From Metellina segmentata (taxonomy: Eukaryota; Arthropoda; Arachnida; Araneae; Tetragnathidae), in the NCBI GenBank assembly GCA_947359465.1, contig OX375879.1:96334396-96398395 (forward strand): a DNA stretch of 64,000 bases, read 5' to 3'. Positions within the stretch are counted from its first letter, which is position 1, and every line of letters starts with the position of its first letter. The notes under the pieces were generated by a model. It saw only the letters and a program-made list of their open reading frames with translations. It was not told where the DNA came from and made no database searches. This document shows, one piece after another, positions 1 through 10,967 of this stretch. The translations under genes were made by a program, and so were the position numbers.

Positions 1-77
1 CCAATGGCTCCCTCGGGGTAGAACTGCGCCCTCAACTACCGGTACCTTTTCCACTCTTTTCGATACTTCGGCTCTCA

Positions 78-827
78 AGCTACGGTTTCCTAAGAAAGTG
101 GAGCCGTTATCTAGCAGTCGTGATACGTCATGTTGCGGTTGGCATAACTAGGCGGCCGTCTTAACAGAGATGTCAACTTAGACGGACAGAATACAGTGGA
201 GAATGGGCGATACAGGCGGCTGCCGTGGTTTATTTTATTCGAAAAACAAAACAAAGGGGTTTGTTTAATCTCTAGTCCAAGCTTTTATCTTCGCGATCGT
301 TGAAGATAGAGTATAAATTTCAACGGATTTCAAATCAGCGTAAAATGCTACGTCCTATACCAAAATCATATTTACTATTTAATTATTTACCATTTAATTA
401 TTTATTAAATAATTAATTATTTATTTAAAGAAAATCACATTTACGATTTTGATCAGGTGTAACATTTTCCGTAGATTCCAAGTCCGTTGAAATTTTAAAT
501 TTATCTTTAACGATCCCGATTTTACAAAAACGAACTAAACAATGCCAGTCAAAAATTTTTGTTTGTTATGCTTCCCTACGCTCGAATCGTTTGGCGCAGG
601 AAATGAAATGTTGCCACTGCAAGAGAAAAAACGTTCCCCAACTGTTTGAGACCGCTCTGACGATCGTCATGCAAATGGCGGCTCCGCTAATTTTAGTTTC
701 GCTCACAAATAACGCTCTCTAGGAAACCAACGCCATCTGTTTCTATAAACAACGTTTTAGTGACGTCATCCACAGCTACATTACTGCTGCTAGATAACGG
801 CTCCGCCTTCTTAGGAAACCGTAGCTT
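78..827. repeat. Inverted-repeat pair, MITE-like
   Basis: Bases 78-117 and 787-827 are inverted copies of each other with few mismatches; the shared core reads AAGCTACGGTTTCCTAAGAA. They enclose about 670 bp without a convincing reading frame. This is the structure of a non-autonomous DNA transposon, but I could not fix the outer ends or find a target-site duplication, so the family is unassigned. Part of the interior (330-640) belongs to a Helitron-like repeat. Confidence 0.5.
330..640 (-). mobile_element. Helitron-like fragment (internal part)
   Basis: Read on the minus strand, this stretch matches the interior of the elements at 6154-6830 and 48959-50930. Shared signatures are a TTTTTGACTGGCATTGTTTA-type block, then AAAATCGGGATCGTTAAAGA, then a TTTCAACGG...GGAAAATTTT block. 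No termini are visible, so it is a fragment of a non-autonomous rolling-circle family. Confidence 0.5.
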
Positions 828-832
828 TAGCG

Positions 833-1705
833 TCGCTGGAGATTTATGTGTGTTGTTCCTGCCATAACATTTCCTTGTTGAAATAAATCTATTTAAGTTT
901 GCTAAAAACTACATGTCTGTTTCTACGAATCCTCGGTTGTCCACAACCTTCGTTACAGTCTCTTTTCCCCTCTCATATCAATGTCGTCTCTTTCAATTTA
1001 CATTTCGTACCTGTAGCCCATGAAGGGTTAAAATCACATTTCAAATTTAACAACTTGACTCGATTTATGGGGAGTCGTGTCCAGCGTGATGACACCATTC
1101 GATATCAGCGTGATAGTTTTTATGCTCGAATGTCGATGCCAATGAGATGCTTTACCGATTGTTCTCGCATTTGTATTGCTCACGGTATTCCTTTCGTGAT
1201 TCTTGGTGATGGAAAATCAGTCGTTGAATGGAATCCAATTAAGGCTTTTGATATCCCCTCTGGTGATTTCTATCTATGCGATTTCTCGTGACTTTTTCAT
1301 TCGAGTGACCCCGTTCCGCAAAAATTGAAATTTTATTCAAAAACGAATCAATCATTTTATTGTAGTTTTATAATTTATTACTCTTTTTTTTAAAAAGTGG
1401 TTCGTTAAATATTCATTAAGATCTCGAGCTGGCTCAAGCTCTCAAATATTTATTTTTGAGGAAATGAAGTGGACTTCTGATTAGGTTAGAAAACAAATTT
1501 AAAAGATATGAAAGCTGTATTTTTTTCTACTCTTGGACGATACAAGTAGACTATAACTCAGGTTTGACAAGACAATTGTTAATGGGAAAAGAGGGCTTCA
1601 TTTTTCTCTACAATTTCATTGTTTATCTTCAACTTTAAATTGTGCTCTTTTGAACAAAAAGCATAAAAATATGTTGACACATCCCAAAACGACTGAAAAG
1701 TTATA
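833..1705. other. Unassigned stretch with one uncertain frame
   Basis: Nothing here is clearly recognisable. A plus-strand frame at 899-1291 is open for about 130 codons and its second half (from 1070) is less A+T-rich than its surroundings. I recognise no domain, and the only upstream start is a non-ATG codon. It could be a transposon relic. Confidence 0.25.
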
Positions 1706-2554
1706 TAGTCATAGTCATAGTCATATAGAGTGGGGAGGTCAGGAAAGCCCTAGGTGCTGATTCCACTAGGGAATATTGCACCAAACCCCATTGTTTTTCG
1801 ATATTCCTGTCAGAGAAAGCCAGATTCCTTGAGAAAGGCCAAAAAGCTTTTGACAGGTTCTTCGTGAATTGTATCAAGTTCTGTTCCAAGACCTAGACTT
1901 GAGTGCCTTATGTGAAGCAGAGCTTCGCATTCAAAAAGTATGTGGTGGGCAGTTTCCTCCACCATATTGCATTTTCTGCATAGAGGTTCTTCTTTAAAGA
2001 TTCCCATCCTATGAAGGTGTTTTCTTAGGTGATAGTGGCCTGTGAGAAATCCAACTATCACCCTCATCTTACCCCTGCTAAGACGAAGGATCTGAGAAGA
2101 TGTTTTCATAGAAGGTTCTTGAATCATAAGCCTTGCATGTTTTTGATCGGTGGTTTGCTTCCACTTTTTTGTAGTTTCTTTAAGCATTGTTTCTCCTATC
2201 ACCCTTTTTGCGGTAGTCTTAGAGATCCCGCCAAAAGGCTCAGGGCTTAAAGGTAGGTCTGCAGTCCCCAGTTTGGCTAACTTATCTGCATTTTCGTTTC
2301 CTTCTACACCAGTATGCCCTGGTACCCAAGTAAGAAAGATCCTATTATGGGTCCCCAAGTCATGTAGAAGGTTCCTACATTCCCAAACAAGTTTGGAGCT
2401 TATTTGGAATGAGTTTATTGCCTTTAAGGCTGCTTGACTGTCACTGAATATGTAGATTTTCCTATTTGAGTAGGATCTTCTAGAACATTCTTGTAGACAG
2501 TAGATGATAGCAAGCAGTTCCGCTTGAAATACTGTGGCATGTTTTCCTAATGTT
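1706..2554 (-). mobile_element. 5'-truncated non-LTR retrotransposon (RNase H end)
   Basis: The minus strand is open from about 2550 to 1810 and encodes the 3' end of a non-LTR (LINE) polyprotein. It begins inside an RNase H domain: an acidic motif ...FQAELLAI, then FSDSQAALKAI, then WVPGHTGVEGNENADKLAK. It continues into the usual C-terminal region with a zinc-knuckle-like CRKCNMVEETAHHILFEC. The RT and endonuclease are missing. The 3' end is a short run of TATGAC repeats (about 1706-1730), as in I/Jockey-type LINEs. An identical 13-bp duplication, CTGAAAAGTTATA, flanks the element (1693-1705 and 2555-2567). Truncated insertion by target-primed reverse transcription explains all of this. It cannot be autonomous. 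Confidence 0.85.
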
Positions 2555-2843
2555 CTGAAAAGTTATAATGATTTCTTTAATTGATTAAACCACTAGTGTT
2601 GCTGTCTTCATCTTATAAATATGTATATACTACATTTAAATTTTCCAAATATGGAAAAAAAATCCATGAGCATTAATCATTATAGTACAATACTCTACAA
2701 GGGAGGAATTGTGAACCACTTTACATTCCCTTGGTGCACCACGGAATGTGGATTCACGTTACACCTCAAATTATTACTCTACATTCTAGGCACAACCCAT
2801 TTATAGAGGAGTCCAGACGGACAAACATCCATGTCTTACCCTT

Positions 2844-3725
2844 AAGCTTCCTGCAGACCTGAACATAGAGACGAACAAAGAACAAAACAACTTTCCGAAC
2901 ATCAAACAAAACGGATAATGGACACTAATTTTGCCGAACTGCACAACGAACGGAACGGGTTTGTGCTGTTCCCATAGTTTCTTGCAAACTATGGAAGCTG
3001 CAGCGGCGTATATTTATATTCAGTTTTCGTTAGCCGCGAAGAAAAAACAAGAAAATCAAAAAGGTGGTGACAGACACATTTACATACACAAAAGAAATAC
3101 AGAAAATGGTGGCAGTTTAGTAAGTGAATTAAAGTTCCAAGCTGTAAGTGGGCATTTCAAAAATTTCACAAGAATGACACCTTTTGATATTGCGTATTTA
3201 TTAAACATAAAAGGTAAAAATTTAAAACAAAAACTGGATACTGTACTAAGAAAAGCAATATCAGCTCAAGATAGATTAGCATTAACCCTCTGCTATTAGC
3301 AACGGGAGATTCATACAGCGATATTTATTTGAGTGTCTTGCCTGCCACACAATAATTCGTGTTGTTAGTACGCACTAATCAATTAAAAACGTTTCTCTTC
3401 TGCCACTCCATTTATTCTTTCTCAAATACTTAGCCTACCATATAATTACATAAATAATAAAGAATATTAATAAACAAAATTACAATGAAACGCAGCATTA
3501 AACCTTACTGCGTTCTCCGCTCGTTGTTTTTGTCCAAACCTGCAAACACATCCTCGCGCTTATACAAAAAAAACGACAACAGATAGATCGAACTCAAATG
3601 GATGGGATTTGCAAATCTGTTTGCAAACGCGTTCCTAGTCCCGTCCAAACTAGTGTTCCGTTTGATGTTCGTATCGTTGTTTTGTTCGTTATTCGGCTCA
3701 ATGTCCAGGTCTGTACGAAGCTTCA
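2844..3725 (+). mobile_element. PIF/Harbinger-like transposon, internally deleted
   Basis: Terminal inverted repeats of about 70 bp flank this block, at 2844-2920 and 3650-3725 inverted. Both begin AAGCTTC and share ACAAAACAAC and GAACATCAAAC. Between them, 2985-3299 (+) encodes the start of a HARBI1-type nuclease: an alanine-rich AAAAYIYI region, then FKNFTRMTPFDIAYLLN, then KAISAQDRLALTL. The expected continuation, LATGDSYSDIYL, follows at once in another frame (about 3294-3340), so a 1-nt frameshift has broken the gene. The catalytic DDE core is absent. It is a non-autonomous, decayed derivative; TSDs are not clear. Confidence 0.75.
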
Positions 3726-3964
3726 GATTCAAACCAAGAGCCTTCCTATTCTAACCACTAGACAAGATTGTCGTCACAGAGGTGGGTTTGCGCAACCTCG
3801 GTGAACCAAGGGAAGTGGGTTCACATTCTTACCATGCATTCTAGGCACATTATAGAGATGATACAGTCACTCCAAGTACTCTCGCCTTATAGGGATCGCA
3901 AGCACAAGGAACAGTTAACGGTACATCGCAGTGGTCTTGGAATTAAAAGTCCTACCCCTCATAT

Positions 3965-4180
3965 AGACCCTCCCTGGAGTTATCTTTCAACAGGACAATA
4001 CTCGTCTCCATGTCTCCCTAATTGCCCAAGGTTTCTTTAGTGACCAACAAGTGACACTTCTGCCTTCGACTGCTCGGTGACCCGATTTGTCCCGGTCGAA
4101 CTCGCAAGGAACAGTATTGCTCGAAAATTGATCCATATTTCGTCACCCTCAGTCTCAACTGGGGGGTTGAATCTGCGCTA
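3965..4180 (+). pseudogene. mariner/Tc1-type transposase relic
   Basis: On the plus strand a fragment reads ...FQQDNTRLHVSLIAQGFF (about 3987-4040). After a stop and frame change it continues QVTLLPSTARSPDLS (about 4050-4100). These are the second catalytic Asp block and the SPDL block preceding the third acidic residue in Tc1/mariner DDE transposases. Neither N-terminal DNA-binding domain nor TIRs were found. An old, truncated and frameshifted copy. Confidence 0.6.
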
Positions 4181-4799
4181 AACGACATTTCACAGATAAA
4201 CATCTATAATTTTTACCTTTTAATGTCACTCCGTATGCTAGCAGTTATAATTTTTACAAAGAGGCAGAAAATTACTTATTTAGCATGTTTCTTTTAACTT
4301 GCAGTTCTGTAACTTCAATCATTTATACATTGTACCATATATCATCACTCAAGTGTATTTCGTTTCTGTAACTTCAGTATTTGTAGGTATTGCGTTTTTA
4401 ACGAACTGCGGTGTATATACAAGGGTTTCTAAAAACAATGGTTACATAATAAACGCATTATCAATAATACGTAATCTCCGGATAATGTTCATGTTTTCTC
4501 CGTTGTGGGAAGTCAACATTCTTACTTTTACTTTTAACAAATGTCACATGTGGATTCATTATTAGGCTCGTTGTCAGTGATGTTCGCCTTTTCGGTGTCA
4601 ATCTAAATATTAAATCAATTTTAAAAAATCCACTCCCCTATTCAACAAATTCGCATCAACCACGACAAAATGTCTATTAGTTTACTACAAATATCTATAT
4701 CCAATTATATTCTAAGGTTACCATAAGTGCAATTGGCAGATCCGTTTACCCCATATAATATTAAATTATGTATGAAATTTACTAGTAATAACGTGACCC

Positions 4800-5070
4800 T
4801 TCGTCTGCCTGGAAGAAATAAACATTCATCTGATTGGTCCATTGAACGGGAGAAGACGACCATCCATTGATTCATCATCTGATTGGTCCGCGCAACATAG
4901 CAGACTGTTGATTTCACCATTTTTATCTCCCCTCTATAAAAATGAGTATTCGTTTGTCTATCCTGTCATATGATAGTAGGTCTCCAAAGGAGGCTATTAA
5001 ATGCTAGATCGGCCAACGAAATCAATTTGACATAGCAGTCACATGACTACTATTCGACGGGTTGGTCCCT
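4800..5070 (-). repeat. Dispersed repeat shared with 61380-61935
   Basis: The reverse complement resembles 61380-61500 plus 61854-61935: GTGACTGC...GTTGGCCGAT...ATATGACAGG, then AGATGATGAAT..ATGGATGGTCGTC, then ACCAATCAG. The second copy is interrupted by a SINE. Family unknown; no coding capacity seen. Confidence 0.5.
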
Positions 5071-6153
5071 TTCTTAAGCAGATTTTCTCGTAGAGATGCT
5101 CCGTCTACTTATAGTATTAAACATCAATGGTCAATGATTTAGAAAATCCGGGAATGTAGTATACAAGCAAGGAACCGGATATCATCCTTTCGTACTCAAA
5201 GCAGGAACGTATCAAGAGAGCCTATAGGCTACTTGATGGAAAGTTAAATGCTCAGCCCGTATAGAAATGATCCCTGGATCCATCTGTTTACTAGTAAATC
5301 AGTCGCAATCTGCGACAATTTTATTTCTGCATACCAATAACGTTCGTCCTCACGCAGCTCACCTGGTTCAACAGGATCACTTCCATTAATCCCGTTGACC
5401 GTGTATGGTGAGCTTAAATTAACCATGCTGGCTGTCCTCTATTATCCTTCGTCACAGCCAGGCATTTTGAATTGTTTTGGAACAACAATGCTTACGGATC
5501 AATGCCTGCGGATGTTCCGCCTACGTATCTCATGGGCATCGACGTTAACACCATGGAACATCTGCATTGTTGTTAGAAGAATCTACATTGCTCATCTAGA
5601 CACAGAATAATTTTGACATTTACGATTTATTTATTTCAAAGATGGCTATTATAAATTATAGTACCTCGTGCACACTAATGTTCTTGTGGTTTAAAGTAAC
5701 ATTTTTTTTTAGCTAAATTTTCATAAAAAGAGCAACTGCTGTGCTTCTTTAATTTCACTAACCAGTGTTTTTCGAATCGAGGAACAAATAAGGATTGACC
5801 TCTAATTTGTTTTATATCAACGTTTCTGTCTTAACTTTAGCGCGATGAAACGACCTTAAATTTTTTTTATCATACGCCAGAGACCTCAGTCTTTTTGCCA
5901 TAAGTCTACCTGACAGCCGAGGGCCATAAGTCTACCCTGAGACGTCAGAGGAGGACAACTATTGAGATGGACTCCTGTCATGTCTGAAAGGCCACACAGT
6001 GAGCAAGTGGCAGTTTGGTTAGACAATTCAATAAAGTTGATTTTGCAGGTAGTCGTGTACAGCGAGAACACGAAAACAAACGACCCTATAACTCTCGGTA
6101 GATCCCTATGATGGCAATTAAGACCTTAACGAGGAGTTCCTGAGTCTTTCTCT
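5071..6153. other. Unassigned sequence with doubtful coding relics
   Basis: There is no confident gene. Minus-strand frames at 5244-5426 and 5886-6071 have ordinary amino-acid composition. The second contains a CSLCGLSDMTGVHLNSC stretch like the Cys-rich end of LINE polyproteins. Both are short and bounded by stops. They may be transposon or viral fossils, but nothing visible identifies them. Confidence 0.25.
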
Positions 6154-6830
6154 TCTCTACTATTATAAAATGAAGTGTTTGTCTGTCTGTTTGTTTGTTT
6201 CTTGAACGCTAAGTCCTCACAAATCTATGGCACTAACAGTAATGTGATTTGGCACACAGGTAGTGCAAATTGTTTGCAATTTTAGGGTCGAGGCGAATTT
6301 TAAAATTTAATCTAGAACATTTTTAAATGAATTTAATAGTTTTTTCATCATTCTCATTCTTTTGCGGTAATTCCGAGGATGAAGAAACATAAAAATTTAG
6401 ACTCTTCGTCCTCACGTTTCACATTGACGTTAGGCTTTGGAACAATGCCAAGTTTTTTTCATCTCCGGGGAGAGAACACATTCGAATGACCTTCGTTTGT
6501 TTTGAGATTCATTCATTTTGATTTCCTGCGAAACGGATTCCAGTAAAGGAAACAGAATGCATTTTCTGCCCTTCGCATTAAAACAAAAATAAAAACGGGT
6601 TTTCATTTTAGCGAACGAGAGCAAAGAAATAAAAACATTTTGACTGGGATTGTTGAGTTCTTTTTTTTTTTCGTAAAATCGGAATCGTTAAAGACAGATT
6701 GAAAATTTCAACAGATTTGAAACCCGCGGAAAATTTTACACCAGATATAAACCAAACATCACGACGTTGCCCGTGGTGTTGGTTTGCGAAACGGGCACGG
6801 GCAACGCCGGGCTAGCTGCGCAGTGGCTAG
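6154..6830 (+). mobile_element. Non-autonomous Helitron
   Basis: The 5' end reads TCTCTACTATTATAAAATG. The 3' end contains GCACGGGCAACGCCGGGC (a GC-rich subterminal hairpin region) and finishes ...GCAGTGGCTAG followed by T. A 5'-TC and a 3'-hairpin-CTAG terminus without TIRs are Helitron hallmarks. Internal blocks recur at 330-640 and 48959-50930, and the 3' end recurs at 38195-38346. No Rep/helicase gene is present. Confidence 0.7.
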
Positions 6831-7305
6831 TTGGTTATATATTTGTAAATATTAAGTCCATAATGTGCTTGGTTCATTTTTTACTATAATGGTTATTCAG
6901 TGTGAGGATATCGGAGGGTTAAATGATTACAGAAAGTAATGATAAATCTGGATGATATAAATCAACACACAAGAAATTCTGTGTGAAAATAGGTTCAGAT
7001 TCAAAATACACCGAATAGCAAGGAAATTGTGATCAGACGAATGGGATGGAATTGAAGTTAACGTTCGGATTCAAGTTGTGATATCGTGAATGAGAGGTTC
7101 TCTTTGCCACGAATTTTGTTTAGATAAGAATTACCATCACTGAAAGTAAAGAAAATGCTGTTATACATTTTTTATGCTTTTTTTTTTCAGTTAGAGGTAT
7201 GAAATCCATTTATGTGAAATTGGATGTTATATTCACTATGAATTTATTAAAATAAGGTATACCTGTATAAGTTCCATTCTTAAAAAGTATTATAATCTGC
7301 TTTAC

Positions 7306-7834
7306 TTAACCCTCCTAGTGGTTATTTTGACGAGGTATCCCGTCATTAGCAAAATTTACTTGATATCTTGATGGACGATATCTAAAGCAAAATTTGTCAG
7401 ACCTTGATGGACGATATATCTCGTTGAAACCACTTGGTGGATTGACCCCACTTATTACCATCAACGGTATTGTCACATGTAATTAATATTAATCCGTAAA
7501 CGATATTATTATTTATTTTTTAATAAATTCATGAATTTCACTTGCGTTATTTTTCTTCCGGAACAGCGATATGAAAAGTGAGTAACGTCACTTTGCCATC
7601 AATACCAATAAGCATCTAACCCTCCAAGTGGTTTCGACGAGATATTTCGTCCATCTGGCGAGTTTTTCTAATTCCTGTCGTGATAACCCGTCACCAAGAT
7701 AGTGTCGATATTTTTGTCTGATGGGATTAAAATCTGGTCAGTTTTCTCCCGATGACGAGATTTCTCGTCCATCAAGATATGGCAGTATTGTTAATGACGA
7801 GCTATCACGTCGAGACTACCACCAAGAGGGTTAA
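7306..7834. mobile_element. TTAA-flanked MITE (piggyBac-like ends)
   Basis: Flanked by TTAA at both ends. The left end is TTAACCCTCCTAGTGG and the right end, reverse complemented, is TTAACCCTCTTGGTGG. TTAA duplications and ends beginning CCCT are characteristic of piggyBac-type elements. The interior is non-coding, carries GACGAGATATCTCGTC-like palindromic words, and has a second internal end at about 7614 (dimer or nested copy). Relatives: 23216-24084, 54206-54294, 60085-60232. Confidence 0.7.
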
Positions 7835-8357
7835 AAAAGCTTAACACAGATGTTATGCGCGGGTCTATTAGTGTTATGAAATTTCTTTTAAATGAGGCTG
7901 TCAGAGCAAAAGTGGCCTAACCCACGAAAATCCGAAAATTTTAGTATCACCTTTTACTGAGGCCTTTTTTTTTAATGTGCAGGTTCAAGTGTTCTAAAAT
8001 TGCAAAATAACTTAGTGTTGATCACTGAAAAACAAATTTTCATACTATCAAATCATCCTGTGGAAATAAGAATGTATAAGAAATGGTGACAAGAAAATCG
8101 CATTTATCTCCATTGATTATACTGGTGGGTTGGGCCACAAATGGGTACTTAGGCCACTCTTGCTTTGATCGCCTCCAATATGCATTGACAGCAACACTGA
8201 AACTAGATTCTTCCATCCGTCGTTTATTTAAGGGATATGTCTTACTTAAATCTTGAGGTTTGAATTGGTGCTTTTTCTCGTGTCTTCATCTCAGTTTTGG
8301 TGATGGCTGTGTGTTAAACGGCGTGGTGTCGTTCTAATGCACCTGTGTGTGTTTCAG

Positions 8358-8543
8358 GCAAACGGAGAACCGGCAGCCATCCGTGTCCTCTGTGCGGCAA
8401 AACCTACGTGAATGAGGGATCTTTGAGGAAGCACATCGCATCCCACCAGGATCCCACTGCAACCGTAGCTGCGAGTCTACAAGGTCCACCCCTCAGGATG
8501 TGGCCCTGTACAGTATGCCAGACGGTCTTCACTCAAGAGGCCG
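8358..8543 (+). CDS. Zinc-finger exon of a BTB/ZF-type transcription factor
   Basis: This internal exon is bounded by a consensus acceptor (GTGTGTTTCAG, ending 8357) and donor (GTAAGA at 8544). It is 186 bp long and phase 1 at both ends. It encodes one C2H2 finger, CPLCGKTYVNEGSLRKHIASH, then a linker and the start of a second, CTVCQTVFTQEAG. Joined in phase to 24234 this continues LLHHMEGM, so the intron splits the second finger. The protein should be a nuclear DNA-binding regulator. The layout resembles the C terminus of insect Chinmo, which I recall having paired fingers followed by a conserved HQFAAQY..SRAAAERR block, but that is memory, not alignment. The BTB exon is not in this window and must lie upstream. 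Broad, Fruitless or Lola relatives are alternatives. Confidence 0.8.
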
Positions 8544-9427
8544 GTAAGAAATGCATCCTAAACAGGACGCCTCTGTATTGAGCACATGCTAGTGTTTGCG
8601 ATGTAAGATTCTAGGGAATAGCCACTCACTCTTCTTCACAAGACATGGCCCGTTTCCATCTTACCTGACGAGGTTTAAAAAATCGATTCGGAAAATTGCA
8701 CCTGTGGTGAAATTGTCACTCCTCTGCATTATATACGAGTCTTTCACAAGCCAATATGGTTTAAGTCCAGGAAACAAAAATGGAAAAAATTAATGTTTTT
8801 TAATACATTGTTTTTTAAACTTTTTGGTTTATTAATTGATCACAATAGTATATAAAGTATTTTTTCAAACGGTAGGCTCTGCAACGAAATAAGTTATATA
8901 TGTACAGGATATGTGCAAATAAAATCGTACGAAATACATCTAAAAATAGATTGTTTCGTCAGTTCATGTTGGAAGCCGTTCGTAAATACAACTTCAGAAC
9001 TGGTGGAACGGAGGTCGTATGATGGATTATTTTCTGGCTGACACTTTTTCTGTTTACGAATTGCTACCTCAGTGTTACCAGCATATATTGAAAGAAGAAG
9101 GATAATTTAGTTTTTATTTCAGTTAATTATTTATAATTTTGTTATATTTATTTTTTAAGTTTATGTGTGAAAGAATATTGAATAAAAGTAGACTTATACA
9201 CAATGGCTTCTGAAATAATTATACATTATTCAGAAGCTGTAAAAAGAAGGGCTCTCTGACCAAGAAAAAACAAACGAAGCAACGAGTAAATCCTTTAATA
9301 ACTAAAAATAATATTACTTATCCCATTGAAATTTACAATACTCAGAAAATATCAAATGATGGACCTTACCGCATTAGATGCTGAGCGACTCTTATCTCGG
9401 TCTATCCCCTTACAACATCATTAAATA

Positions 9428-10292
9428 CAGGGTGCATTATGAAAGTAATGCGCATTTTCTGGGAAAAATGGATTTATTGATCCGATTGGTACAAATTGTT
9501 AAAATTCTTCAAAATAGTCCCCTTGTGCATCAATACACTAGCGGAGACGATTCTGCCACGCCTGGAAGGCACCCTGGAACTCCTCGACTGGAATGCCTCT
9601 CAGGAACCTTGTAACATGATGTTGGATGTTCTCCACCGACTCCCAGTGCTTACCCTTCAGCTCTCTCTTCAGTCGGGAGAACAAAAAAAGTCACACGAAG
9701 CCAAGTCAGGGCTGTAAGGAGGCTGGGGGCACCAAGGGGTCTTGCTCTGGATCAGGTAGTTGGTGACGACGAAGGCCGTGTGGCTGGGGTATTGTCGTGG
9801 TGGAGCTTGAAGACGTCTTTGATGTCAGGCCTGACTCGCGCGACCCGTCGTAACAGTCTCTTGAGCACCTCCAGGTAAAAAGCTGCGTTGACAATTTGTC
9901 CTTGCGGTACAAACTCAAAATGGACGATTCCTCTGATGTCAGCATTGTTTTGATGCGAGACTTGCTCATGCGCGCTTTTTTTGGGTTTGGGAGAAGATTG
10001 TGAGTGCCTCCTTAAAGGCCTCAAATCATTTGATAAGTTTCCGTTGCATTCTTCCCAAGCCGCACACAAAACTTTATCGCGTACCGCTGTTCCAGCGAAC
10101 ACTCCATCGTGCCGTGACACAATCGAAAAAAAGACTTTGCGCGAATACACGTCCTACCGCTCGGAGCGAACTGAGACCGGACGCGTTTAGAAGGGCAGAT
10201 CCCCTACCACATTTTTAGACCAATCCGAGCACGCTGCGATGGATAGTCGCGTCACAATAAAATCATGCGCATTACTTTCATAATGCACCCTG
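9428..10292 (-). mobile_element. mariner element with decayed transposase
   Basis: Perfect 28-bp terminal inverted repeats begin CAGGGTGCATTATGAAAGTA. The left flank is TA; the right flank has mutated to CA. The minus strand encodes the second half of a mariner transposase, KPKKARMSKSRIKTML, then DIRGIVHFEFVPQGQ, then VFKLHHDN, then PPYSPDLASCDFF, then a C terminus ending DAQGDYFEEF near 9495. The HHDN..SPDLA..CDFF spacing fits the D34D mariner signature. At least three frame disruptions are visible: between KTML and DIRG, after HHDNTP, and a TGA after CDFF. The element is 865 bp instead of about 1.3 kb, and the N-terminal helix-turn-helix region is missing. Confidence 0.85.
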
Positions 10293-10899
10293 CATGAGAA
10301 CCCCTGCTAACCATCTAAAAATCGCATCGCTCGGGAACATACCTAGTAACAAGTGTTGAGGATCAAACGTAATGGCATTTTATGATTCGTACATAATCAT
10401 CAGGTCTTGGTTATCTCAAGAGACACAGTTTTTTGCTTGTTGTATATACAGTGTAATATAGTCTCTGTTTATCCTAACCACACTTTTTTAAACTCCACAG
10501 TGTCTCGCCACACTAGGCACTGATGTGTGTGATGGTGTTAGTTAGATTCTTGGCTACCTATTAAGCTCGGATACATGTTAGAGCAGCAGCATGGATAAAG
10601 CATGTTGCGTGCGCATGCATGCTCTCTGTGCAGAAAACATGTCTGTGCGCATGCGTTATTTCAGCCAATTTAGTGTCGGAAAACTTATTTTGGACCAATG
10701 TGTGGGATGATCCCAACTATACATCAGGTTAAAGCGCAATATCTCACTTCTACGTTTTGGGGCCACTCAGCTCTTGATCTACTAAGTGCCTTTGCCCATA
10801 CTATGTCTGGATTGGGTTTATCTATAAATAAAACACTATCAACTTCCAACTGATGGCCCTAATGTAAACCTGAAATTCTTGAATGATTTTCAGTCTTTA

Positions 10900-10967
10900 A
10901 TATTGCTGGGGGGCTTTGTTTCTCCCTTACCTGGAGATAGTGGTTAGTTCAAATAATGATATTAATA
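10900..10967 (+). repeat. 68-bp inverted copy of the pol 5' end
   Basis: This is a perfect reverse complement of 19421-19488, which covers the first codons of the retroelement pol frame and about 16 bp upstream. Similarity stops abruptly on both sides. It lies beyond the env gene, so the pol-env block is enclosed by this inverted pair. Confidence 0.9.

Noticed and set aside
899..1291. 130-codon plus-strand gene
   Set aside because: No ATG at the start, no recognisable domain, no splice context, and neighbouring sequence is repeat-derived.
5244..5426. Viral or host coding relic on the minus strand
   Set aside because: Composition is protein-like, but the 60 codons match nothing I can name, and upstream frames contain stops.
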